A program made the position numbers and the translations under genes. The notes under the pieces were generated by a model that saw only the letters and a program-made list of their open reading frames with translations, did not search any database and was not told the origin of the DNA. Source: Bacillota bacterium (GTDB taxonomy: Bacteria; Bacillota; Clostridia; Christensenellales; SZUA-584). From it: a stretch of DNA of 53,691 nt. The first letter of the stretch is position 1. Every line of letters begins with the position of its first letter. The stretch covers positions 1-53,691 of the forward strand of contig JAEZHF010000069.1 in assembly GCA_023416745.1 (NCBI GenBank). Reading direction: 5' to 3'. Positions 17,327 through 26,047 of this stretch are shown here, piece by piece.

Positions 17327-19669
17327 ATGCCGCAGGGCAAAAGGACAAGCCCGAAGCCCAAACAACCAAGAAAACCGCTGGGGGAGATTGCCGGGGTCAT
17401 CATCATTGCGATCGGCATCTTTTTGCTTGTCTGTGTCTATATTCAGACGGATACCGGTCTGTTGGGCGGCGCGCTGCGCGACGTGCTGATGGGCCTGTTT
17501 GGATTGTTCACCTATGTCGTGCCGTTCCTGCTCATTCTGCTGGGCATACTGATTATCGCCGCGCGCAACAAGAAGGTGAATAAGGGCAAGGCTGCGCTGA
17601 TCGTGCTGCTGATCGTGTCGGTGCTGTCGCTGACGCATACGATATGGCTGGGACAACTGGATCTGAAAAACGGGTTTTTTTCTTATGTGGCCGACTCCTA
17701 CCGGCTGGGAGTGGAGAAGAGCGTGGCCTCCGGTGCGGTGGGCTGCCTGCTCATCTACCCGTTCAATCTGCTGATCGGCGACATCGGATGTGTGATACTG
17801 TTCGTGACCTCTCTGCTGGTATCTGTGCTGGCGCTCACCAACCTGTCCATCAAGAAGATGAGCAAGGATGTGGCCATGGCAGGCAAACGCACCGTGGAAA
17901 GGGCGCGTGAGACGGCTGTTGAGCGCAAGAAGAACCGCCTGTACATCGAAGACCTGCGCGAAAACAATGAATATGAGGAGGACGACGGCCCTGAGCTGCT
18001 GGACTCCAAAAGCTTTCGCAAGAAGAAGCACACATCCTATCTGGACGATGATGTTTTCGCCTCGCCGCTGCCGCAGGAGGACGAATCACCGCTCGACATG
18101 CCGGCGATACTGCACACGCCTGCGCATCATGAGGGTATCCTGATGCAAAGCCATGAGGATTACGAACAGGAGGACGACGCGGCCACCCATCACGAAGAGG
18201 CTGTAGCGCCGCCCCGGCGCACGCCCCGGCCTAAAAAGACCTACACGATACCCTCTATTTCCATGCTGACCAAAGCGCCCGAGAAGGGCCGGACAAACAG
18301 CATGGAGGAGCAGCGGCAGAACGCGCGGCTGCTGGAAGAGGTGCTCGCCAACTTCGGCGTGGAGGCCGAGGTGGTGCACATCGTCAAAGGGCCGGTGGTA
18401 ACACGGTATGAGCTCAAGCCCGCGCCGGGTGTGCGCGTCAAGCGCATCAAGGAGCTGGAGAGCGACATCGCGATGAACCTCGCGGCCAAGACGGTGAAGA
18501 TAGAAGCGCCGATACCCGGCAAGGCGGCGGTGGGCATTGAAATACCCAACTCGGATGTCTCATTCGTGCACCTGCGCACGCTGCTGGAATCCGACGAGTT
18601 CAAGAAGTCGGCGTCGCCGCTGACGTTTGCGCTGGGCAAGGATATCGCAGGCAAGAACTACTATGTGGACATCACCAAGATGCCGCACATACTGATCGCC
18701 GGTGAGACGGGCGCGGGCAAGAGCGTGTGCATCAACTCGATGCTGACCAGCCTGCTGTTCAAAGCCACGCCGGATGAACTCAAGCTGGTGCTGATTGACC
18801 CCAAGGTGGTGGAGCTGTCGGTGTTCAAGGCGATACCGCATCTGCACGTGCCGGTGGTCACCGAGCCCAAGAAGGCGGCGGGCGCGCTCAACTGGGCGGT
18901 CAGCGAAATGACGATGCGCTACAAGATGTTCGCCGAGAAGGGCGCACGCAACATCGCCAACTTCAACGACAAGGCCACGGACGCACAGGAGCCGACGCTG
19001 CCGCGCATCGTGGTGGTGATCGATGAGCTGGCCGAGCTGATGATGTCGTCCCCGCGCGAGGTGGAGGATTCCATCTGCCGCATTGCGCAGCTGGGGCGCG
19101 CCGCGGGCATCCATCTGGTGGTGGCCACGCAAAGGCCGTCCGTCAATGTCATCACGGGCGTCATCAAAGCGAACATATCCTCACGCATCGCGTTCAAGGT
19201 GAACTCGGGTGTGGACTCGCGCACGATACTGGACCAGAACGGCGCGGAAAAGCTTCTGGGCAACGGCGACATGCTGTATCACCCGACGGGCGCGCCGCGG
19301 CCCATCCGTCTGCAGGGCTGCTTCGTCTCGGACGACGACATCGAGTCGGTGACCGGCTTCGTGTCGGTGGCGGAGACCGTTTTCGACGAGGAGGCGGTGG
19401 CCGGCATCAACATGACGGGTGAGGACGAGGTGCCGGTCGGCGAGTTCGACGAGCTGCTGCCCCGCGCGGTGGAGATCGTATTGGAATATGGACAGGCATC
19501 CATCTCGATGCTGCAGCGCCGCCTGCGCGTGGGTTATGCCCGCGCTGCGCGGCTGGTGGACGAGATGGAGCAGCGTAAGATAGTGAGCCCGTTTGAGGGC
19601 AGCAAGGCGCGTCAGGTGCTCATCACATGGGATGGGTTCGAGGAGATGTTCGGCGCCGGGGGAGATTAA
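17327..19669 (+). CDS. spoIIIE: DNA translocase FtsK/SpoIIIE
   Basis: Septal DNA pump of 780 residues that moves chromosomes across the division or sporulation septum. The N terminus has four membrane helices (within about residues 20-170), then an acidic, low-complexity linker to about residue 300, then the RecA-like motor with Walker A GETGAGKS at residues 459-466, Walker B IVVVIDELAELMM and a C-terminal winged-helix gamma domain (ISMLQRRLRVGYARAARLVDEME) that reads DNA polarity. The start was placed at MPQGKR since GAGGTG precedes it; upstream in-frame residues lie in the promoter region. The stop overlaps the rimO start (TAATG). Confidence 0.96.
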   Translation: MPQGKRTSPKPKQPRKPLGEIAGVIIIAIGIFLLVCVYIQTDTGLLGGALRDVLMGLFGLFTYVVPFLLILLGILIIAARNKKVNKGKAALIVLLIVSVLSLTHTIWLGQLDLKNGFFSYVADSYRLGVEKSVASGAVGCLLIYPFNLLIGDIGCVILFVTSLLVSVLALTNLSIKKMSKDVAMAGKRTVERARETAVERKKNRLYIEDLRENNEYEEDDGPELLDSKSFRKKKHTSYLDDDVFASPLPQEDESPLDMPAILHTPAHHEGILMQSHEDYEQEDDAATHHEEAVAPPRRTPRPKKTYTIPSISMLTKAPEKGRTNSMEEQRQNARLLEEVLANFGVEAEVVHIVKGPVVTRYELKPAPGVRVKRIKELESDIAMNLAAKTVKIEAPIPGKAAVGIEIPNSDVSFVHLRTLLESDEFKKSASPLTFALGKDIAGKNYYVDITKMPHILIAGETGAGKSVCINSMLTSLLFKATPDELKLVLIDPKVVELSVFKAIPHLHVPVVTEPKKAAGALNWAVSEMTMRYKMFAEKGARNIANFNDKATDAQEPTLPRIVVVIDELAELMMSSPREVEDSICRIAQLGRAAGIHLVVATQRPSVNVITGVIKANISSRIAFKVNSGVDSRTILDQNGAEKLLGNGDMLYHPTGAPRPIRLQGCFVSDDDIESVTGFVSVAETVFDEEAVAGINMTGEDEVPVGEFDELLPRAVEIVLEYGQASISMLQRRLRVGYARAARLVDEMEQRKIVSPFEGSKARQVLITWDGFEEMFGAGGD

Positions 19670-20976
19670 TGGACAACCTTTTGATACACGTGGTATCGCT
19701 CGGGTGCGAAAAGAACCGGGTGGATACCGAGCACATGCTGGGGCTGCTGGCGGGCAGCAACGCGGCGGTGGTGGACGATCCGGCGGATGCGGACGTGATC
19801 ATCGTCAACACCTGCGGCTTCATCAACGACGCCAAGCAAGAATCGATCGATACGATACTCGATATGGCGCAGTATAAAGAGAAAGGCTGCTCCGCGCTGA
19901 TCGTGACGGGCTGCCTGGCGCAGCGGTATGCCGACGAACTGTCGGTGGAGCTGCCCGAGGTGGATGCGTTCCTCGGGGTGTCGTCATACACGCGGCTGCT
20001 GGACGCGATACAGTCCGCGCTGGATGGTCAGCGCTACGTGAGCTGTGAGCGCGTGGACGAAGACCTGACGGCGCGCGTGCTGACCACGCCGGGGCACATG
20101 GCCTATGTGCGCATTTCGGACGGCTGCGAGAACTGCTGCAGCTACTGCGCGATACCGCTCATACGCGGCGGGCTGAAGAGCCGCTCGATGGAGAACATAC
20201 TCGCCGAGATCAGCGACCTGAAAGCGGCGGGCGTGTCCGAGGTGATACTGATCGCGCAGGACACCACGCGTTACGGCGAGGATCTGGGGCGGCGCTGTCT
20301 GCCCGAGCTGGTGGACAGGGCGGCGGTTATAATGAATGACGGCTGGCTGCGTGTGATGTACTGCTATCCGGACGGAATCACGGACGAACTCATTGATGTG
20401 ATGCTCAAACATGATAATGTTTGCAAATACCTCGACGTGCCGACACAGCACTTCAGCGATGCGGTGCTCATGCGCATGAACCGGCGCAACACGCGTGAAT
20501 CCTCCGCCGCGCTGGTGAAGCGGCTGCGGAGCCTTGGGTTCACGCTGCGCACGTCGCTGATCGTCGGCTTCCCCGGCGAGACGCAGCAGGACTTCGATGT
20601 GATGATGGACTGCGTGCGTGAGCTGCGCTTCGACCGCCTGGGCGTGTTTCGGTATTCGCCCGAGGAGGGAACGGCCGCGGCGGAGCTGGACGGCCAGGTG
20701 GATGAAGAGGTCAAACAGCAGCGTTGCGACGCGGTGATGGCGCTTCAGGAGGGCATATCGGCGCAGCTCTGCCGCGAGCAGATCGGCAAAACGGTGCGCG
20801 TGATCGTGGACGGGCGCGACGAGTCCGGCATGATGGTGGGGCGCACGATGAGCCAGGCTCCGGAAATCGACGGTGTCACGTATATTTCCGCAAAAAAAGA
20901 CTTGACGGCGGGCTCGTTTCATGATGTGCTAATTGAAGACGCGTCCGAGTATGACCTGCTGGGAGAAGTGGAATGA
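19669..20976 (+). CDS. rimO: Ribosomal protein S12 methylthiotransferase RimO
   Basis: Radical SAM enzyme of 435 residues that methylthiolates an aspartate of ribosomal protein S12. Three N-terminal cysteines bind the auxiliary cluster (SLGCEKN, NTCGF, TGCLAQ). The SAM cluster motif is CENCCSYC, with the AIPLIRGGLKSRS that usually follows, and a TRAM domain ends the protein. RimO is preferred over MiaB because of the short length and the SLGCEKNRVDTE start. The ATG overlaps the spoIIIE stop codon, and the stop overlaps the pgsA start, so the three genes are coupled. Confidence 0.92.
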   Translation: MDNLLIHVVSLGCEKNRVDTEHMLGLLAGSNAAVVDDPADADVIIVNTCGFINDAKQESIDTILDMAQYKEKGCSALIVTGCLAQRYADELSVELPEVDAFLGVSSYTRLLDAIQSALDGQRYVSCERVDEDLTARVLTTPGHMAYVRISDGCENCCSYCAIPLIRGGLKSRSMENILAEISDLKAAGVSEVILIAQDTTRYGEDLGRRCLPELVDRAAVIMNDGWLRVMYCYPDGITDELIDVMLKHDNVCKYLDVPTQHFSDAVLMRMNRRNTRESSAALVKRLRSLGFTLRTSLIVGFPGETQQDFDVMMDCVRELRFDRLGVFRYSPEEGTAAAELDGQVDEEVKQQRCDAVMALQEGISAQLCREQIGKTVRVIVDGRDESGMMVGRTMSQAPEIDGVTYISAKKDLTAGSFHDVLIEDASEYDLLGEVE

Positions 20977-21530
20977 ACATCGCCAACAAGCTCACCATCG
21001 CGCGGATTGTGATGGTCCCCGTTTTCATCGTATTCTTCTATATCAAGATACCTTACTGGAATTATTACGCCGCGCTGGTGTTTCTGGCGGCGGCGCTGAC
21101 GGACCTGTTCGACGGACAGCTGGCGCGCAAGCACAATCTGGTCACCAACTTCGGCAAGCTGGCCGACCCGATCGCGGACAAGCTGCTGGTGTGCAGCGCG
21201 CTGATACTGCTGTGCGAGATCGGCTGGATATCCGCCGTGTTCGTCATTATCATGGTGGGCCGAGAGTTTATCATCAGCGGTTTTCGGCTGGTGGCGGCGG
21301 CCTCCGGCAAGGTGCTGGCGGCGGACAACCTCGGAAAAGCCAAGACGGTGGTGCAGATCGTCGCGATCATCGCACTGCTGCTGCGGCAGGGCGTGTTGGA
21401 GCAGACCTTCTTAGAGGCCTGGCTGTTCTGGCTGGGTGAGGCGCTGGTGTGGGCGAGCGTGGCGCTGTCCATCTGGTCGTGCGTCAATTACTTTGTCAAA
21501 AATAAAGCGGTGCTGGGCGATATGTTTTGA
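20973..21530 (+). CDS. pgsA: CDP-diacylglycerol-glycerol-3-phosphate 3-phosphatidyltransferase
   Basis: A 185-residue membrane enzyme making phosphatidylglycerophosphate, precursor of phosphatidylglycerol and cardiolipin. The CDP-alcohol phosphotransferase signature is DLFDGQLARKHNLVTNFGKLADPIADK, giving the DG-AR-G-D-D pattern, with several hydrophobic helices around it. The start overlaps the rimO stop by four bases (ATGA). It precedes recA, as in many Firmicutes. Confidence 0.93.
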   Translation: MNIANKLTIARIVMVPVFIVFFYIKIPYWNYYAALVFLAAALTDLFDGQLARKHNLVTNFGKLADPIADKLLVCSALILLCEIGWISAVFVIIMVGREFIISGFRLVAAASGKVLAADNLGKAKTVVQIVAIIALLLRQGVLEQTFLEAWLFWLGEALVWASVALSIWSCVNYFVKNKAVLGDMF

Positions 21531-21534
21531 GTCC

Positions 21535-21563
21535 GTTTTTTGGCCGTCACCGTCTGGTATGAT
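21535..21563 (+). promoter_or_regulatory. Possible extended -10 promoter of recA
   Basis: TGGTATGAT forms an extended -10 element 32 bases before the recA ATG, with a weak GTTTTT at -35. No LexA/SOS box of the Gram-positive type was found by eye. Confidence 0.4.
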
Positions 21564-21594
21564 CTGATATATTATTGCAGGAGGGTTATGGGTT

Positions 21595-22614
21595 ATGTCG
21601 ATGGAAAAACAAAAGGCGCTGGAGATGGCGCTGATGCAGATAGAAAAGCAGTTTGGCAAGGGCAGCATCATGAAGCTGGGCGACGCAGCGAGTGTGCCCG
21701 TTTCCGTGATCCCCACCGGCTGTCTGGAGCTGGATATCGCTCTCGGAGTGGGCGGTGTGCCGCGCGGGCGCATCATCGAGATATATGGCCCGGAATCCTC
21801 CGGCAAGACCACGGTGGCGCTGCACATGGTGGCTGAAGCGCAGAAGCTGGGCGGCGCGGCGGCGTTCGTAGACGCGGAGCACGCGCTGGACCCCGGGTAC
21901 GCCAAGAAGCTGGGTGTGGACACCGACAACCTGTACGTGTCTCAGCCGGACACGGGGGAGCAGGCGCTTGAGATCACCGAAGCGCTGGTCAGAAGCGGCG
22001 CGATCGATATCATCGTCATCGACTCGGTGGCGGCACTGGTGCCCAAGGCTGAGATTGACGGCGAGATGGGCGCATCTCACGTGGGCCTGCAGGCACGGCT
22101 CATGTCTCAGGCACTGCGTAAACTCGCGGGTATTGTCAGCAAATCCAACACCGTGGCGATTTTCATCAACCAGCTGCGCGAGAAGGTGGGCGTGATGTTC
22201 GGCAATCCGGAGACCACGCCGGGCGGACGTGCACTCAAGTTCTACGCTTCCGTACGGCTGGACGTGCGCCGCATCGAGACCATCAAGAGCGGCGATGAAA
22301 TGATCGGCAACCGGACACGCATCAAGGTCGCCAAGAACAAGGTGGCGCCGCCGTTCAAGAGCGCCGAGTTTGAGATATACTACGGCGAGGGCATCTCCGC
22401 CGAAAGCAGCGTGCTGAACCTGGGCGTGCAGTCGGGCGTCATTAAAAAGTCAGGTTCGTGGTTCTCCTACAACGAAACGCGCATCGGTCAGGGCAAGGAC
22501 AATGTGCGCCTGTTCCTGAAGGAAAACAAGGCTGTATTTGAGGAGATCAAGGGCAAAATACTGGATCAGACAAAAGCCGCGGATACTGCACCGGGCAGCG
22601 CGGGTGAAGAATAA
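21595..22614 (+). CDS. recA: Recombinase RecA
   Basis: Strand-exchange and SOS co-protease of 339 residues. Walker A is GPESSGKT at residues 65-72, Walker B is DIIVIDSVAALVP, and the DNA-binding L1/L2 loops include MGASHVGLQARLMSQALRKL and NQLREKVGVMFGNPETTPGG. The usual acidic C terminus is short. GGAGGGTT lies before the ATG. It is followed by a 65-base AT-rich gap and then by the OLE-type RNA. Confidence 0.98.
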   Translation: MSMEKQKALEMALMQIEKQFGKGSIMKLGDAASVPVSVIPTGCLELDIALGVGGVPRGRIIEIYGPESSGKTTVALHMVAEAQKLGGAAAFVDAEHALDPGYAKKLGVDTDNLYVSQPDTGEQALEITEALVRSGAIDIIVIDSVAALVPKAEIDGEMGASHVGLQARLMSQALRKLAGIVSKSNTVAIFINQLREKVGVMFGNPETTPGGRALKFYASVRLDVRRIETIKSGDEMIGNRTRIKVAKNKVAPPFKSAEFEIYYGEGISAESSVLNLGVQSGVIKKSGSWFSYNETRIGQGKDNVRLFLKENKAVFEEIKGKILDQTKAADTAPGSAGEE

Positions 22615-22647
22615 TATGTTAACAATATAAAAATAATATGCATACGT

Positions 22648-22677
22648 TTGTTAAACGAGCCAAATTTGGTGTATAAT
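22648..22677 (+). promoter_or_regulatory. Promoter of the OLE-type RNA
   Basis: TTGTTA and a perfect TATAAT separated by 18 bases; predicted transcription would begin at about 22684-22686, exactly where the closing helix of the RNA begins. Confidence 0.65.
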
Positions 22678-22685
22678 TATTGACA

Positions 22686-23280
22686 GGTGGTGCAGTATTC
22701 TAGTCGGTACTGCGGTTTCGAAGGCGGGCCTAAAAATCCGTAGAAGGGCACATCGATGAAGTTTCTGGTGTTGGCCGCTGACGCCCAGTCGGGGGCTGAT
22801 GCTGGAAGTTAAGGTCGTGGGGCGATCCGCAATGGCATGCGGGCGTAGACCCCGCTTCCGTGGAGACCCAAGCAGGTAGTTTTAAATCGGAGCTACTACT
22901 TGGGGTGAAACCTGTTATGCGGCGACAGCTGTGTACAGAGTAGCCTGCCTTGAGTTGGGCGGGGCGTTATGACAGAACACCCCCATGCGCGAAGGCCAAG
23001 CGCTGAGGGAACGATCGCTGTCAGAAACCCGCCGGGCAAAAGAGGCTAGAAACCGTTTCGTGCTGTCGGGGAAAACCCCTAGACTGTAGAAGCGCGTCAG
23101 AAAAGCGCGCCAAGATATTTTGGAGATTATAGTGTGGTCTTAATGGCAATCCAGTCGCGCACCCGGTGACGGGGCGATTCGGGGTTTAAAGGGAAACCGC
23201 TTCATCGGCGACGGGAAGTACTCCGCAAGGGAAATCCTACTGGACCTAAGCTGCAAGGTTTATCCAAAGTATCACCACCG
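22686..23280 (+). ncRNA. OLE-type large structured RNA (ornate large extremophilic RNA)
   Basis: A 700-base gap between recA and oapA has no credible reading frame but is rich in paired segments. The first bases GGTGGTG (22686-22692) can pair with CACCACC (23273-23279), closing a domain of about 595 bases, close to the roughly 600 nt known for OLE RNA. Internal stems include CCCAAG/CTTGGG at 22867/22899 and GGGG-AAAA-CCCC near 23068. Assignment to OLE rests on three points: length, the directly downstream OapA-like membrane protein, and the following tlyA-argR-recN-spo0A context that is typical of OLE loci. No covariance search could be run. tmRNA and RNase P were considered and do not fit. 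Confidence 0.88.
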
Positions 23281-23287
23281 TTTTTTT
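23281..23287 (+). terminator. U-tract after the OLE closing helix
   Basis: Seven T residues directly follow the 3' strand of the GGTGGTG/CACCACC helix (one base gap). It may end part of the transcripts, with the rest reading on into oapA 25 bases later. Confidence 0.5.
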
Positions 23288-23311
23288 ATTTCTCCTTTAT
23301 GGAGTGCCTGA

Positions 23312-23857
23312 TTGAAAAAGAAAAAGAACCGGGCTGTCCGCTTCTGGGCGCTCAAAATATTTATCATCACGCTTATCTTAACCGCCGGCATCAGCGTCGT
23401 TACCGAGATGCTGATGGACAAGATGTCTGTTATCGCGGCGGCTTTTATTATACTGGTCATCATGCTGCTGGGTGTTTTGTTTGACATCATCGGCATCGCG
23501 TTTGCCACGTGCGACCCCACGCCCTTCGTATCCATGGCTTCAAAGAAAATCAAAAAGGCCAAGAATGCCATACGGCTGATGCAGAACGCGGACATCGTGT
23601 CCAACATCTGCGGCGACGTGGTGGGCGACATCTGCGGCATCGTGTCCGGCGCGGCGGGTGCCGCTGTGGCCATAAAGCTCGCCCTGCAGTCGTCAGGAAC
23701 TCCCGAACTCGTCTGGACCATCGTGGTGTCCAGCCTGATCGCGGCGCTCACGGTGGCCGGCAAGGCGGCGGGAAAAAGCGTTGCGATCCGCAACAACAAG
23801 CAGATCGTCAGCTTCGTTTCCTATATTACGATGTTCTTTGTACAGGACGGCAAATAG
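23312..23857 (+). CDS. oapA: OLE-associated membrane protein OapA
   Basis: A 181-residue membrane protein known to bind OLE RNA and bring it to the cell membrane. It starts with a basic stretch (MKKKKNR), has four hydrophobic segments (about residues 14-34, 40-64, 107-126, 135-155), a cytoplasmic basic run SKKIKKAKNAIR and the DxxxD motif D102-V-V-G-D106 described for OAP proteins. The start is TTG at 23312, because GGAGTG lies five bases before and the ATG at 23299 is out of frame. It lies 31 bases after the RNA end and abuts tlyA, whose ATG follows the stop directly. The assignment uses both the protein pattern and its position. Confidence 0.88.
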   Translation: MKKKKNRAVRFWALKIFIITLILTAGISVVTEMLMDKMSVIAAAFIILVIMLLGVLFDIIGIAFATCDPTPFVSMASKKIKKAKNAIRLMQNADIVSNICGDVVGDICGIVSGAAGAAVAIKLALQSSGTPELVWTIVVSSLIAALTVAGKAAGKSVAIRNNKQIVSFVSYITMFFVQDGK

Positions 23858-24649
23858 ATGGATAAAATGCGCATTGACATATATCTCGTGGAACAGGGGC
23901 TGGCCGAAAGCCGCGAGAAAGCGCGCGCGCTGGTCATGGCGGGCGCGGTGATGCTGGACGGTAAACGCTGCGATAAGCCCGCCGCATTGGTGACAGCGGG
24001 TCAGGAAGTCAGCGTCCAGCAGCCGGATGAATTCGTCAGCCGGGGCGGCAAAAAGCTCCAGAAGGCGATCGAAAGCTTCGGCATCGACCTGACGGGCACG
24101 GTCTGCATCGACGTGGGCGCGTCCACCGGCGGGTTTACCGACTGCATGCTCCAGCACGGCGCGGCGTATGTGTATGCGGTGGACGTGGGCTACGGTCAGC
24201 TCGCGTGGCGGCTGCGGCAGGATGCGCGCGTCTGCGTGATGGAGCGGCAAAACGCGCGTTATCTTCAAAAGGAGATGTTCGGCAGGGCGGTCTCGTTTGC
24301 CAGCATCGATGTATCGTTCATATCGCTGAAGCTGATACTCCCGGCGCTGCAGCGCGTGCTGACGCCGCCGTATACCATATCGGCGCTGATCAAGCCGCAG
24401 TTTGAGGCGGGGCGGGAGCGCGTGGGCAAAAAGGGCGTGGTGCGCGACAAAGCCGTGCATACCGACGTGATCGAGGGCATCCTTGCGTTTGCGGGGCAGC
24501 AGGGGCTGGTGGTCTGCGGGCTGGATTTCAGCCCGATCCGGGGGCCGGAGGGCAACATCGAATATCTGGTCTGTTTGAAGGACAGCGGCCAGACGGCTCC
24601 GGTTCAGGTCGGCCTGGTGGTGGAAAACGCGCATCAGCTAACGCAGTAA
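23858..24649 (+). CDS. tlyA: TlyA family rRNA 2'-O-methyltransferase / hemolysin-like
   Basis: An RNA methyltransferase of 263 residues: an N-terminal S4 RNA-binding domain (MRIDIYLVEQGLAESREKARALVMAGAV) is followed by an FtsJ-type Rossmann domain with the SAM site CIDVGASTGGFTDCMLQHGA and the catalytic-lysine region ALIKPQFEAGRE. TlyA of other bacteria modifies 16S/23S rRNA. Its ATG follows the oapA stop codon without gap, so it is translated with it. tlyA is a usual neighbour of argR and recN in Firmicutes. Confidence 0.93.
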   Translation: MDKMRIDIYLVEQGLAESREKARALVMAGAVMLDGKRCDKPAALVTAGQEVSVQQPDEFVSRGGKKLQKAIESFGIDLTGTVCIDVGASTGGFTDCMLQHGAAYVYAVDVGYGQLAWRLRQDARVCVMERQNARYLQKEMFGRAVSFASIDVSFISLKLILPALQRVLTPPYTISALIKPQFEAGRERVGKKGVVRDKAVHTDVIEGILAFAGQQGLVVCGLDFSPIRGPEGNIEYLVCLKDSGQTAPVQVGLVVENAHQLTQ

Positions 24650-24671
24650 ACAAATTTATACCGGATGGTTG

Positions 24672-24700
24672 TTGTATAATTATCCACAATTCATTATAAT
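24672..24700 (+). promoter_or_regulatory. Possible promoter just before nadK
   Basis: TTGTAT and TATAAT with a 17-base spacer. The -10 box ends only nine bases before the nadK ATG, so a transcript from here would be nearly leaderless. Confidence 0.45.
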
Positions 24701-24709
24701 AAAGGGCAT

Positions 24710-25558
24710 ATGGAAATATTAAGAGCCGGTATTTTCGCCAACCCCCATAAGGACAACGAACTGGAGGGCGCCCGATACGTGACGCAGCTGCTGCGTTCGC
24801 GAGGCATTTTCGTGTCTTTTGACCCGGGCGGCATGCCGGCGGGCGAAACGGACGAGATCGATTATAACGCGATCGACATGCTGTTCGTGTTGGGCGGCGA
24901 CGGTACGCTGCTCAAAGCAGCCGAGAAGTGCAGCCCTTTTGGCGTCTGCATGCTGGGCATCAATCTCGGGCGGCTGGGCTTCCTTTCAGAGGTGGAGCTC
25001 GGAGAGATCGAGGACGCAATTGAAGCGGTGCTCTGTGGTGACTGTACCGTGGAAGAACGGCTGATGCTGCATTGCGCCGTCGTTAAAGACGACAGGGTGC
25101 TGTGCGAGGCGGATGCGCTCAACGACGTTGTGGTGCTCAAGAAGGACGTTTCCCGCATGATCGGCATCGAGATGTCCATCAACGGTGCGCTGGCTGACAA
25201 GGTGGCCTGCGACGGCATGCTGGTATCGACGCCCACCGGCTCGACGGGGTATTCGATGTCCGCGGGCGGCCCTGTTGTGAGTCCGCAGCTGGAATGCATG
25301 CTGACCACACCCATCTGCCCGCATTCGCTGCACTCGCGGTCGCTGGTGGTGCTGCCGGACGACGAAGTTGTGATGAAGCCGCTTGCACCGGGCGGCGCGG
25401 TGCTGACGACGGACGGAACAGAACGGCACGAGCTGCAGGACGGCGAGGTGGTAAAGGTGAGCCGTTCCGCGCACGTGGCCCGTTTCATACGTTTTGAAGA
25501 GAATTATTTTTATCCCTTGTTACGCTCCAAGTTTATCAGCTGGGATAGATTTATTTAA
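24710..25558 (+). CDS. nadK: NAD kinase
   Basis: Phosphorylates NAD to NADP; 282 residues. The signature GGDGTLLKAA is at about residues 63-72, NLGRLGFLSE follows, and the glycine-rich PTGSTGYSMSAGGPVVSP segment binds NAD. The size and order before argR and recN match the Firmicutes arrangement. The ribosome site is weak (AAAGGG), unlike its neighbours, and a promoter lies almost on the start codon. Confidence 0.95.
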   Translation: MEILRAGIFANPHKDNELEGARYVTQLLRSRGIFVSFDPGGMPAGETDEIDYNAIDMLFVLGGDGTLLKAAEKCSPFGVCMLGINLGRLGFLSEVELGEIEDAIEAVLCGDCTVEERLMLHCAVVKDDRVLCEADALNDVVVLKKDVSRMIGIEMSINGALADKVACDGMLVSTPTGSTGYSMSAGGPVVSPQLECMLTTPICPHSLHSRSLVVLPDDEVVMKPLAPGGAVLTTDGTERHELQDGEVVKVSRSAHVARFIRFEENYFYPLLRSKFISWDRFI

Positions 25559-25569
25559 GAGGTGTTGGA

Positions 25570-26025
25570 ATGAAGCATGGAAGACAAAGCACAATTCTCG
25601 AGCTGATCGAAAATCACAACGTGGAGACACAGGACGAGCTTTCCACGCTCCTTCGGGACAAGGGTTATGAGGTCACGCAGGCGACGATTTCGCGCGACAT
25701 CAAGGAACTCAAGCTGGTCAAGGTGCAGTCGGACAACGGCGCGTACAAATATGCGGCGTCCGGCAAGGAGCCTCTGGGCAAGATGGATATTTTCCGTCGT
25801 GTGTTTCGGGACACTGTGGTGTCGGTGGAAGAGGCAGCGTCTCTTGTGGTGGTGCGCACGATGACCGGCAGCGCCAGTGCCGCGGCGGAGGCCATCGACG
25901 TGATGGAACTGCCCGATGTGGCCGGCACGCTGGCGGGAGACAACACCATATTCGTGGCCGTCAAGGAAGAAGGCCGCCAGAAAAACGTGGTGGAAGCGCT
26001 GTCCCGCATGCTCAGTTCCAAATAG
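25570..26025 (+). CDS. argR: Arginine repressor ArgR/AhrC
   Basis: A 151-residue hexameric regulator of arginine biosynthesis and breakdown. The N-terminal winged helix shows VTQATISRDIKELKLVKV (the SR motif that contacts ARG boxes), and the C-terminal oligomer domain has LPDVAGTLAGDNTIFVAVK, where the arginine-binding acidic residue lies. GAGGTG precedes the ATG. It begins 11 bases after nadK and precedes recN, a conserved order. Confidence 0.95.
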   Translation: MKHGRQSTILELIENHNVETQDELSTLLRDKGYEVTQATISRDIKELKLVKVQSDNGAYKYAASGKEPLGKMDIFRRVFRDTVVSVEEAASLVVVRTMTGSASAAAEAIDVMELPDVAGTLAGDNTIFVAVKEEGRQKNVVEALSRMLSSK

Positions 26026-26047
26026 CTAAGGGCAGGACAGGTAAGCG

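Noticed and set aside
22686..23280. tmRNA or group II intron reading of the large RNA
   Set aside because: tmRNA ends (GGGGCTGA... and a T-arm-like 3' CCA region) and a peptide tag frame are absent; no intron-encoded reverse transcriptase and no domain V hairpin were seen. Length and neighbours fit OLE.
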